In this document: positions 43,577 through 50,836 of the stretch, one piece after another | Numbering within the stretch: position 1 is the first letter of the stretch | Layout of the letters: the number at the start of each line of letters is the position of its first letter | From: Dyella amyloliquefaciens | GTDB lineage: Bacteria; Pseudomonadota; Gammaproteobacteria; Xanthomonadales; Rhodanobacteraceae | NCBI RefSeq assembly: GCF_004296575.1 | Contig: NZ_SAYT01000002.1 | Location: 797,313-861,312, forward strand | DNA length: 64,000 nucleotides | Reading direction: 5' to 3' | The notes under the pieces: model-generated | Databases searched by the model: none | What the model was told of the DNA's origin: nothing | Seen by the model: only the letters and a program-made list of their open reading frames with translations | Translations under genes and position numbers: made by a program

Positions 43577-44386
43577 TCAGTGCCCTTGAGTATCTTTCTT
43601 AAGGGCGTCAACGGTGTGTAACACGATAGCATCGATGCCTAATTGACCGAGATCGGCCGAGGAACGGCGCGGGTCGCCGCCGTACACGCCGTCGGCCTGC
43701 CCAAGCCTGGGGCCGTGCTGGAGCTGGTCCAACCGCACCATCTGCGGCGCCACCGCCAGCTGCAGCGAGGTATCGGCGAGGCCGGCATGCGTGCCGATCT
43801 CGTCGTCGCGGTAGCCGCGCTGGCGCAGCTGCTGGGCATAACCCTCGGACGAGCTGGCGTAGTACTCCGGCGGCACGATCGCCCTGGCCTTGCCGGCCCA
43901 TGCCTTGTTGAGCTTGGCGGCCACGCGGTCGAGGTCCTTCTGGTAGCCGCCGTGGTCACCCAGGAACACCACGTTGCGGAAGCCATGCACGGCAAAGCTC
44001 TGCGCCGCCGACTCGAGCATCTGCTCGAATACGGCATCCGGCACGGTGATGGTGCCGGGGAAGCGCATGTGCGAACTCGGCGGCGCCACGCCGCCTTCAG
44101 GCACGTAGGCCACCACCGGAGCCACCAGGGCGTTGCCAAGACGCTCGGCGATCTTCTTCGAGAGGAAAGCGGCGCGCGCGTTGTGCTTGCCCACGGCGAT
44201 GCCAGGGCCGCTCTGCTCGGTGCCGCCGATGGGAATGATGATGGTGGTTTTGCCTGCCTGGACCTGGTCGCGGATCTCGGTCCAGGTGAGGTCCTCGAGC
44301 AGGACAGTGTGGGGCGCCTGGGCAAACGTGGCACCCGAGGCCAGCAGCAACAGGCCGCCGAGCAGGACGAGCAAACGGGAGTGCAT
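43577..44386 (-). CDS. Exported creatininase-like hydrolase with altered metal site
   Basis: A 269-residue protein with a signal peptide (about 1-22, ending ATFAQ) and a creatininase (creatinine amidohydrolase) fold. Family blocks are recognisable: PIGGTEQSGPGIAVGKHNARA, VFLGDHGGYQKDLD and GTHAGLADTS. In canonical creatininase the first block is EQHGPHxxxxTD and provides Glu, His and Asp ligands; here the His and Asp positions are Ser and His. The acidic residue after the HG block is also missing. Known members cleave cyclic amides; exported ones are uncharacterised. The start at 44386 has only a weak ribosome site. It is divergent from another exported amide hydrolase. Confidence 0.75.
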   Translation of the reverse strand: MHSRLLVLLGGLLLLASGATFAQAPHTVLLEDLTWTEIRDQVQAGKTTIIIPIGGTEQSGPGIAVGKHNARAAFLSKKIAERLGNALVAPVVAYVPEGGVAPPSSHMRFPGTITVPDAVFEQMLESAAQSFAVHGFRNVVFLGDHGGYQKDLDRVAAKLNKAWAGKARAIVPPEYYASSSEGYAQQLRQRGYRDDEIGTHAGLADTSLQLAVAPQMVRLDQLQHGPRLGQADGVYGGDPRRSSADLGQLGIDAIVLHTVDALKKDTQGH

Positions 44387-44429
44387 CGGAACATCCGGTC
44401 GAACGAGGCCCGCAGTGTAAAGCGCCCTC

Positions 44430-44460
44430 TGCAGGAGCGCACCCAGTGCGCAACCGCGGC
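44430..44460 (+). repeat. Solo REP-like element between divergent hydrolase genes
   Basis: One copy in plus orientation, starting TGCAGGAGCGCACC, with the stem GCGCAC-CCA-GTGCGC and a following CAACCGCGGC. It lies 44 bp upstream of the creatininase-like start, so it may lie in that gene's promoter or leader region, unlike the other copies, which lie between convergent genes. Confidence 0.78.
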
Positions 44461-44584
44461 ATTCATGCGACGTAGCTAACCGCACCGTTGATGCCACCCT
44501 GCCGCGGAAGCAAGTCGCCACGCAACACAGTGCCTTCATCGCCGCCATGCTTTCTTGCTGCCACTTTCCTCGCAGGGGCAACGC

Positions 44585-45667
44585 ATGCGCCGTCATCTCC
44601 TGGCCTTCGCCGCAGGACTTGCCACGACGGTCCTCGCCTTTCCCGTCCTCTCCTGCACCCGCACCCTCTATGTCGGCGCCGACAACACGGTGATCACCGG
44701 CCGCAACATGGACTGGTCCGAGGACATGGGCTCGAATCTCTGGATCTTCCCCGCGGGCATCAAGCGCGACGGCAATGCGGGGACAAACTCGCCGGCCTGG
44801 ACGTCGCGCTACGGCAGTGTGATCACCGCCGGCTACGACATCGGCAGCGTCGACGGCATCAACGAGAAAGGCCTGGTAATGAACGCGCTGTACCTGGCCG
44901 AAACCGACTACGGCGCGCCTGACCGCAAGCGCCCACACATGGCCATCAGCCTGTGGGGCCAGTACATCCTGGACAACTTCGCCAGCGTGGACGAGACGGT
45001 GAAGGCGCTGGCGAAGGAGCCATTCCAGATCATTGCCCCGCCCTTGCCCAACGGCAAGCCGCTCACCATCCATATGTCGATCTCCGATGCGAGCGGCGAT
45101 TCGGCCATCTTCGAGTACATCAACGGCAAGCTCGTCATCCACCACGGCCACCAGTACAAGGTGATGACCAACTCGCCGATCTACGACAAGCAGCTGGCGC
45201 TGTACGAATACTGGGAGAGCATTGGCGGGCTCAAATTCCTGCCCGGCACCAACCGCGCCGCTGATCGCTTCGCACGCGCGTCATTCCTGCTCGACGCCGT
45301 ACCGAAACAACTCGACACGAATTACATCGCGGGCGTGCCCAACCAGTCGTACGCCTATCAGGCGGTGGCCGAAGTGATGAGTGTGCAGCGCGCCGTGAGC
45401 GTGCCACTCGGCATAAGTACGCCCGATCAACCGAATCTCTCATCGACGATCTGGCATACCGTGGCGGACCAGAAGAATCTCGTCTACTACTTCGATTCAG
45501 CGACACGGCCCAATACGTTCTGGGTCGACCTGCACAAGCTCGACCTCAAGCCGGGTGCTCCGGTGAAAAAGCTCACGATGGCCAACGGTCAGGTGTATTC
45601 GGGGGAAGTGTCAGGGCAGTTCGTGGAGACGCCGTCGTTCAAGTTCATGCCGGCGCCTGCGCCGTAA
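44585..45667 (+). CDS. Exported linear-amide C-N hydrolase (choloylglycine hydrolase family)
   Basis: A 360-residue Ntn-hydrolase of the penicillin V acylase/bile salt hydrolase family. The signal peptide ends just before Cys24 (AFPVLS-CTRTLY), so export would expose the catalytic cysteine as the first residue, as the mechanism needs. Other active-site residues are present: Arg and Asp in ITGRNMDWSED, Asn in LVMNALYL, Asn in VMTNSPIYD and Arg in ADRFARAS. Substrates may be N-acyl homoserine lactones, penicillin V or conjugated amides; which one is unknown. AGGGG lies about 8 nt before the start at 44585. Confidence 0.88.
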   Translation: MRRHLLAFAAGLATTVLAFPVLSCTRTLYVGADNTVITGRNMDWSEDMGSNLWIFPAGIKRDGNAGTNSPAWTSRYGSVITAGYDIGSVDGINEKGLVMNALYLAETDYGAPDRKRPHMAISLWGQYILDNFASVDETVKALAKEPFQIIAPPLPNGKPLTIHMSISDASGDSAIFEYINGKLVIHHGHQYKVMTNSPIYDKQLALYEYWESIGGLKFLPGTNRAADRFARASFLLDAVPKQLDTNYIAGVPNQSYAYQAVAEVMSVQRAVSVPLGISTPDQPNLSSTIWHTVADQKNLVYYFDSATRPNTFWVDLHKLDLKPGAPVKKLTMANGQVYSGEVSGQFVETPSFKFMPAPAP

Positions 45668-45685
45668 AACACAGAGGCTCATCAC

Positions 45686-45865
45686 TGTGGGAGCGCACCC
45701 TGTGCGCGACGCGGGCAGTGAGCGCTGGCTTGTAGCGAACAAAGGCGAAAACCAAGCGTCGAGGTACATCATCGCGGGACAGTCGCGCACAGGGTGCGCT
45801 CCGACAGAGGTTGTTTCACGCCCGCAGTATCGATGCGGCGATCGCGCACTGGGTGCGCTCCTACA
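45686..45865. repeat. Cluster of three REP-like elements
   Basis: Copies at 45686-45709 (plus), 45783-45806 (minus) and 45842-45865 (minus). The first two form an inverted pair and share a variant loop, GCGCAC-CCT-GTGCGC. The third has the standard CCA loop and TGTAGG start. This looks like a pair plus an older or separate solo copy, in the convergent gap between the choloylglycine-hydrolase-like and oxidoreductase-like genes. Confidence 0.85.
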
Positions 45866-45890
45866 GAGGGGAGATGGCTTGCGCGTTGGG

Positions 45891-46103
45891 TTACTCAGGA
45901 GACTCGCCGGGATGGCGTTCCTTCCACGCGGCCAATTCTTCGCGGTAGCGGCCCATCGCCTCGTCGTAGAGGTCGAAGATGCAGGGCACGCAGCCCTGGC
46001 CGCAGCAGTCTTCGTCGTCGGGACGTTGCGGGCGCGTGGGAGGCGGATCGTTGGAGGGCGCCGTAGCGCCCTCCTTCGCGTTCGAACGTTGTGGATCAGT
46101 CAA
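45891..46103 (-). CDS. Small oxidoreductase-like domain protein (cysteine-rich)
   Basis: A predicted 70-residue protein with the oxidoreductase-like N-terminal domain signature DEDCCGQGCVPCIFDLYDEAMGRYREELAAWKE. The four cysteines (CC, C, C) could bind iron-sulfur or zinc. No ATG gives this domain; the only sensible start is the TTG at 46103, 4 nt after the stop of the methyltransferase gene, which would make it translationally coupled. A Pro-rich spacer (PPPTRPQRP) precedes the domain. Function is unknown. The exact start is uncertain. Confidence 0.65.
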   Translation of the reverse strand: MTDPQRSNAKEGATAPSNDPPPTRPQRPDDEDCCGQGCVPCIFDLYDEAMGRYREELAAWKERHPGESPE

Positions 46104-46107
46104 AGCT

Positions 46108-46875
46108 TTAGCCAGGCTTGCGGAAACGGTAGACGAACTGGTCGGTGTGACCACGGATCGACTTGTCGAAGACCTTGATGTTATGCGGATCGGCCGGATT
46201 GCGCAGCACATCGCTCTCGCCGTCGAACTTGAAGCCGACCGATTCGACCTGCTTCTTCACGATGGCCGGATCGATGCGATGCAGCGTGTCGGTGTCACGC
46301 ATGCCCGAGCCCGCTTCGGCCACGTGGTCGATCACCACGAACAGGCCGCCCGGCTTCAGCGAGTCGAACACCTGCTTGTCGAACACGGTCGGATCGACGT
46401 TGCCCATGAACTTGTCGGGGTAGTCGTGATAGTTCTGCGAAGTGAACACGACGTCCACCGGCTGCGGCGTCTTGAACTCCTTGGCGGCCACCATCAGCAC
46501 GCCGACATTGGCGTAGTGCGGATCGGCCACGAGCGCCTTGGACGCCTGCACGTCGGACTTCGCCTCCATGCCGTATTCATTCGGCCACACCGCGAAGACC
46601 TTGCCGCTGGGCCCGACGATGCCGCTGAACACGCGCGTGAAGTAACCGCTGCCCGGAATCAGGTCCACCACCGACTGCCCCGGCTTCAACTCGGTGAAGG
46701 TCATCAGGTCGGCGAGCCTGCGGCGATCGTCATCGCCGACATCGTTCTTGCGAGCGGGATCGTTGATGGCCGCGGTGACGTAGGCGGGAACATTCGACTT
46801 CGCCGGCGGCGCGGCCACCGCGGAGGCGACAGGTAAAGCGAGGGCAACCAGCACGGCTAAAACGGTCGGACGCAT
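46108..46875 (-). CDS. Exported SAM-dependent methyltransferase-like protein
   Basis: A 255-residue protein of the COG4798-like predicted methyltransferases. The Sec signal peptide is about 1-22 (VLVALALPVASAVAA). The mature part has a SAM-binding fold: VVDLIPGSGYFTRVFSGIVGPSGKVFAVWP (motif I and strand 2), VDVVFTSQNYHDYPD and LKPGGLFVVIDHVAE. Periplasmic methyltransferases are puzzling because SAM is made in the cytoplasm; the family nevertheless often carries signal peptides. The start at 46875 has CGGAG 7 nt upstream. It follows an M20 peptidase gene on the same strand. Confidence 0.83.
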   Translation of the reverse strand: MRPTVLAVLVALALPVASAVAAPPAKSNVPAYVTAAINDPARKNDVGDDDRRRLADLMTFTELKPGQSVVDLIPGSGYFTRVFSGIVGPSGKVFAVWPNEYGMEAKSDVQASKALVADPHYANVGVLMVAAKEFKTPQPVDVVFTSQNYHDYPDKFMGNVDPTVFDKQVFDSLKPGGLFVVIDHVAEAGSGMRDTDTLHRIDPAIVKKQVESVGFKFDGESDVLRNPADPHNIKVFDKSIRGHTDQFVYRFRKPG

Positions 46876-46958
46876 GACGAACTCCGTAGTGAGGTGTGGG
46901 GGCGCCATTCTGCGCCCCCACGGGACAAACCGCACCAGGAATTTCGGCATACCGTGCG

Positions 46959-48356
46959 TCACTTCGCGGTGGGCTTGCCCCCGACGGTGGTGAGCAGCAC
47001 GTGCCAGTAGGCCAGGTCATCGTAGAAACCCTTGACCGGCACGCGCTCGTTGAGGCCGTGCGCGAACTCGTCGCTGTTCTTCATGAACATGCCGTTGACA
47101 CCATAGGTGGGAATGCCCACGGCGCGGAAATACAGGCCATCGGTCGCTCCCGACTCCTGGATCGGCGTGATCGCCACGCCCGGACGGATCGAATGCACGG
47201 CCTTGGTGACGGCCGCCATCACGTCGGGCCGAAGCGGCGAGGCGTCGCTGGCGATGGCCTTGCCGACCAGCTTGACGTCGACCTTCGGCCCCACCTGGTC
47301 CTGCAGCGCCTTGCCCACGGTGTCGATGGCCACGCCCGGGAACACGCGGCAGTTGATGGTGGCGGTGGCCGATTGCGGCAAGGCATTGTCCGCATGGCCG
47401 CCGCGCAACAAGGTGGCAACGCAGGTCGTACGCGTCTTGCCCACTTCGGACGGCTCGTCGGCCAGTACCGCGGCTGCGGCTTCGTCATGCGGATTCTTGG
47501 CAAAGGCCAGCATGGCCTCGCCCACCTTGCCCTGCGTGGTGGCGCCCAGCGCCTTGAACGAGGCGATCGTGGTGTCGTTCCACATCACGGGGAACTGGTA
47601 GGCCTCCACCTTCTTCAGCGCGTCGGCCAGTTCGTAGATCGCGTTGTCCTTGCGCGGCAAGGAGCTGTGGCCACCGGGGTTGTGGGTGGTCAGTTCGAAA
47701 CTGGCATAGGCCTTTTCGGCCGTCTGCACGCCGAAGACCAGCGGCTTGCCCGACTCGCTCAGCTCGCCGCCACCGGCGTCGGTGTTGAGCGCGTATTCCA
47801 CATCGACCAGGTCGCGATGATTCTTGACCAGGTCTTCCATGGTGTCCTGCGAGGTTTCCTCGTCACCGGTGTAGATGATGACGAGATCGCGCGTGGGCAC
47901 GAAACCTTCCTTCTTCAGGCGGATGAAGTTCGCCGCCAGCACGGTCACGCCGCTCTTGATGTCCTCGGTGCCGCGTCCGTAGAAGTAACCGTTCTCCTCG
48001 ATCAGCTTGAACGGATCGCGCTGCCAGTCTTCCGGCTTGGCCGTCACCACGTCCATGTGCGCCATCAGCCCGATCGGCTTGCCGCCGCTACCGTCGCCGC
48101 GATAGCGCACCACCATCGCGACCGTCTCGCCGTGAGGAATGATATGGATGTCCGAATCCGGGAAACCTGCCGCGCGGAACTGGTCGGCGAGGTACTTCGC
48201 CATCACCGGCACCTGCCCCTGCCCGATTTCGGTCTTGAACGCGATGAGGTGGCTGAAGATGTCGCGCGCCTGGGCCTGGTTCTGGTCCAGCGTGGCGGCA
48301 GCGGCCGGCATGGCGGCGGAGAAGGTCAACAGGGAGGCAAGCAAGGGTTTGAACAT
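46959..48356 (-). CDS. Exported M20-family metallopeptidase
   Basis: A 465-residue secreted zinc aminoacylase/carboxypeptidase-type enzyme. Signal peptide is about 1-20 (ending AMPAAAA). Metal and catalytic residues are seen in GLMAHMDVVTAKPEDW (His and catalytic Asp), GRGTEDIKSGV (bridging Asp/Glu), IYTGDEETSQ (catalytic Glu pair) and NTDAGGGEL. A lid-type dimerisation domain follows in the middle. It cleaves N-terminal or C-terminal amino acids from small peptides or acylated amino acids. It is probably the first gene of a run with the methyltransferase and the small cysteine protein. Confidence 0.9.
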   Translation of the reverse strand: MFKPLLASLLTFSAAMPAAAATLDQNQAQARDIFSHLIAFKTEIGQGQVPVMAKYLADQFRAAGFPDSDIHIIPHGETVAMVVRYRGDGSGGKPIGLMAHMDVVTAKPEDWQRDPFKLIEENGYFYGRGTEDIKSGVTVLAANFIRLKKEGFVPTRDLVIIYTGDEETSQDTMEDLVKNHRDLVDVEYALNTDAGGGELSESGKPLVFGVQTAEKAYASFELTTHNPGGHSSLPRKDNAIYELADALKKVEAYQFPVMWNDTTIASFKALGATTQGKVGEAMLAFAKNPHDEAAAAVLADEPSEVGKTRTTCVATLLRGGHADNALPQSATATINCRVFPGVAIDTVGKALQDQVGPKVDVKLVGKAIASDASPLRPDVMAAVTKAVHSIRPGVAITPIQESGATDGLYFRAVGIPTYGVNGMFMKNSDEFAHGLNERVPVKGFYDDLAYWHVLLTTVGGKPTAK

Positions 48357-48469
48357 GGAGCTTCTTACCAGCGTCGGAAGGAGCCGTGAGTATGTCCTTT
48401 TACCGATGCCGTGGGGCCATCAGGCCGAAGATTTCCTGCCTCGCGGCACGGCCTGTCAGACGTCCGTAC

Positions 48470-49018
48470 TCACGTGGATGGGAAACGCCACGCGTCCAGC
48501 ACCTCGTAGTCCCCGCCACCCACCACGCTGTGCAGCAAGCTGAACCCATCCACCCGCCAGGTGATGGGTTCCACTGGCGTGGGCTGCGGCAGCGCACCAC
48601 GACTGTAGGCAAAGGTGACGTGCGGGGTGAAGCTGCGCGAGAGATGGGCACCCAGGCCGGCGCGGAACATTGCATCGCGCAGGTCCTCCCACAGCGCCTG
48701 CAGCGCCGGGGGTATCTGCGTGCAACGCAACACGCACGGCGGTTCGCGTCCGTGAAAACCGGATGCGCTGTCCAGCACCAGGTCGAACGGCGCGGCCTGC
48801 ACCTTGCCTGCAGCATCGATGGCCGCGCGAGCGATGTCTTCCCGCAGCATGGGGTGATCGCCGAGGAAATGCAGCGTTGCGTGGTAGCGGGCCGGACGGA
48901 TCATGCGTGCCCGTAGATGTTGCGAAGCGGCGACGCCGGCAGCCGCGGACTCGATGCGTGCGCGCACGCTCGCCTCCGGCATCAGGGCGAAGAACAGGCG
49001 GTGGATCTGCGCAGGCAC
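48470..49018 (-). CDS. thpR: RNA 2',3'-cyclic phosphodiesterase ThpR/LigT
   Basis: A 2H-phosphoesterase that opens 2',3'-cyclic phosphates on RNA. HxT motifs are HATLHFLG (about 45) and HVTFAYSR (about 130). The start is set at GTG 49018 (MPAQIHRLFFALMPE): GGGAGG lies exactly 7 nt upstream and 182 residues fits the family (about 176-180). Longer in-frame starts at 49078 (ATG) or 49087 (GTG) add a 20-30-residue N-terminus without a ribosome site. A second, distinct 2H-phosphoesterase lies 2 kb away. Confidence 0.88.
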   Translation of the reverse strand: MPAQIHRLFFALMPEASVRARIESAAAGVAASQHLRARMIRPARYHATLHFLGDHPMLREDIARAAIDAAGKVQAAPFDLVLDSASGFHGREPPCVLRCTQIPPALQALWEDLRDAMFRAGLGAHLSRSFTPHVTFAYSRGALPQPTPVEPITWRVDGFSLLHSVVGGGDYEVLDAWRFPST

Positions 49019-49249
49019 CGCGCCGCCTCCCAGCAGATCGGGCTGTACCACATGGGGTGACGAACGACGGGAATTCATGAGCGACACATCGGGGAAACCC
49101 GCACAGGTTACCGCAACGGACCGCCGTTCCCACGCGGCCCGTCGGTACTACCGCCCGTCCGCAAAGTAGTTCTATGCTGGAGCCGCCGAGGCGTCCCCAC
49201 GCACGGCGCCCTACATCGATGCCACATCACGCCGTCAGGAGGAAGAACC

Positions 49250-49648
49250 ATGGCTTTCTCTGCACGTGTTTCGGCTGTTCCCCTTGCACAGATCAACGTC
49301 ACTCCACTGGTGGATGTCCTGCTGGTGTTGCTGGTGATCATGATGATCACCTCGCCCGTGCTCACCCATAAGCTGAAGCTCGACCTGCCACAACCAGGAA
49401 AGACCCAGACGGAAACACCGCCAACGGTGCACCTGTCCATCCATGCGGATGGTTCGATGTACTGGAACGACGCCCCGGTCAACCCGGCGATGCTGGACGC
49501 GCAATTGGCGGTCGCCGCGCATAGCCCGCTACCACCCAGCCTCCTGGTCGACCCTGCAGATGGTGCGTCTTATCAGATCGTTGCTGGCGCCATCGCCAGT
49601 GCGAAGCGACAAGGGCTCGAAAGAATCGATTTCATCGCAGCACACTGA
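49250..49648 (+). CDS. Orphan ExbD/TolR-family protein
   Basis: A 132-residue single-pass inner-membrane protein. Short cytoplasmic N-terminus, one membrane helix at about 18-36 carrying the essential proton-conducting Asp22 (INVTPLVDVLLVLLVIMM), and a periplasmic domain that would contact TonB or a TolA-like partner. ExbD normally works in a complex with ExbB and TonB; neither is adjacent here, so it is an orphan copy that may partner with a complex elsewhere. A hairpin follows the stop. Two more small envelope genes lie downstream. Confidence 0.88.
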   Translation: MAFSARVSAVPLAQINVTPLVDVLLVLLVIMMITSPVLTHKLKLDLPQPGKTQTETPPTVHLSIHADGSMYWNDAPVNPAMLDAQLAVAAHSPLPPSLLVDPADGASYQIVAGAIASAKRQGLERIDFIAAH

Positions 49649-49658
49649 AACCTGCGCG

Positions 49659-49680
49659 CCGCCCCGCCAAAGGGGCGGCC
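49659..49680 (+). terminator. Hairpin after the ExbD gene
   Basis: GCCGCCCC (49659-49666) and GGGGCGGC (49673-49680) pair perfectly around GCCAAA, 10 bp after the stop. No T tract is present. Confidence 0.5.
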
Positions 49681-49847
49681 GCGCCTGAGCGAAACATGAA
49701 GCGCCCGTACCACGCTCACATTACGCTGACATAAGCAAACGCCCGCCCAAGCGATGAACCGACAGGTCGCATCGTTGGGCGGCCATGCACTTTTGCCGAT
49801 CTACGCTTCGGTTGCGCCATACCATCGCGCTGCCGGAGGGCATGTCG

Positions 49848-50204
49848 ATGAAAGTCCATCACATCACAAAGCTTCGCCATTGGATCGCACCGCCCTTGCT
49901 GGCCGCTGTGTGGCTGACACTGCCGTTGCAAGCGCTGGCACAGGATCACTACCGCCACGATCACGAGCCGCCACCGCCGCATTACGAGCACGACCACCAC
50001 GGACACGGCGACCGCGACTATCACGAGTACCACCACGATCACGACGACACCGGCGCCATCGTGGCCGGTGCACTGCTCGGCGTTGCCGCAGGCGCAGTCA
50101 TCGTCAACTCCACGGCGCCACAGCCACCGCCCACCGTGGTGTACACCTCGCCGCCTCCTCCGCCACCGCCAGGTGTCGTCTATTACGAGGATGACGGGCA
50201 CTAA
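49848..50204 (+). CDS. Small exported His-rich protein with glycine-zipper segment
   Basis: A 118-residue envelope protein of unknown function. Sec signal peptide about 1-32 (ending ALAQ). Residues 34-65 hold 12 histidines with many acidic residues (HYEHDHHGHGDRDYHEYHHDHD), typical of a zinc- or copper-binding region. A Gly/Ala-rich hydrophobic segment (about 70-87) follows, then a Pro-rich tail ending VVYYEDDGH. The start at 49848 sits 8 nt after GGAGG; an in-frame ATG at 49842 is too close to it. It is 36 bp upstream of the Spy-like gene and probably co-transcribed. Confidence 0.72.
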   Translation: MKVHHITKLRHWIAPPLLAAVWLTLPLQALAQDHYRHDHEPPPPHYEHDHHGHGDRDYHEYHHDHDDTGAIVAGALLGVAAGAVIVNSTAPQPPPTVVYTSPPPPPPPGVVYYEDDGH

Positions 50205-50239
50205 GCAGCAAACGCGTTTGATCGAAGAAGGAGTTACCC

Positions 50240-50782
50240 ATGAGAACGTCAGTTCGCAGCGTGACATTGCCGGCGTTGATTGCCTTCGCGCTGGCCACCG
50301 GTCCGGCCCTGGCGCAGCAGAATCCTCCGACGCCATTGCCGACATCCACGCCGCCGGCGACCCGGGACCACTCGCAAAAGCATGCCGACGCCGTCGAACG
50401 CCGTATTGCCGACCTGCATGCACAGCTGAAGATTACCGACCAGCAGTCCAAGCAGTGGGATGACTTTGCGCAGACCATGCGCGACAACGCACGCAAGGCC
50501 GACCAGGCCTTCCGCGATCGTGCGCAAAAGCTGTCGACGATGAAGGCACCGGACGCTATGAAGTCGTATGCCGACATCACCGAGACGCACGCGGATAACA
50601 TGAAGAAGCTGGCCTCGTCCTTCAGCGATCTCTATGACGTGTTGTCGCCCGAGCAGAAGCAGATCGCCGACCAGATGTATCGCAACCCCGGCGGCCACAC
50701 GGGTGGTCCTGCCAAGACCGACAAGGGCCGCAAGGGACATGCGCCGGCAAGTGCTTCGTCCGCATCGAAGCCCGCCGACTAA
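50240..50782 (+). CDS. Spy/CpxP-like periplasmic LTXXQ-family protein
   Basis: A 180-residue exported helical protein. Signal peptide about 1-25 (ending PALAQ). The mature part is almost all alpha-helical with the LTXXQ-like repeat LKITDQQSKQWDD (about 68) and LSPEQKQIADQMY (about 133), as in Spy and CpxP, which bind misfolded proteins or modulate envelope stress signalling. A charged, Lys/Ala-rich tail (about 150-180) is extra. It is 36 bp after the His-rich gene and ends at a strong terminator. Confidence 0.82.
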   Translation: MRTSVRSVTLPALIAFALATGPALAQQNPPTPLPTSTPPATRDHSQKHADAVERRIADLHAQLKITDQQSKQWDDFAQTMRDNARKADQAFRDRAQKLSTMKAPDAMKSYADITETHADNMKKLASSFSDLYDVLSPEQKQIADQMYRNPGGHTGGPAKTDKGRKGHAPASASSASKPAD

Positions 50783-50803
50783 GAAAGCCCTACCCATGGA
50801 CGC

Positions 50804-50833
50804 GAAGCGCGGCACGCCATCGTGCCGCGCTTC
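50804..50833. terminator. Bidirectional terminator after the Spy-like gene
   Basis: GAAGCGCGGCAC (50804-50815) and GTGCCGCGCTTC (50822-50833) form a perfect 12-bp stem with a GCCATC loop and ATTTTAT after it. It also lies just past the stop of the convergent 2H-phosphoesterase gene at 50837. Confidence 0.85.
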
Positions 50834-50836
50834 ATT

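Noticed and set aside
43577-45151. A single 524-codon frame joining the creatininase-like gene to upstream sequence
   Set aside because: The upper part is antisense to the Ntn-hydrolase; the signal peptide at 44386 marks the real start.
48384-48474. CGTGAGTA/TACTCACG inverted repeat near the ThpR end
   Set aside because: The arms are 75 nt apart with one inside ThpR; it looks like chance.
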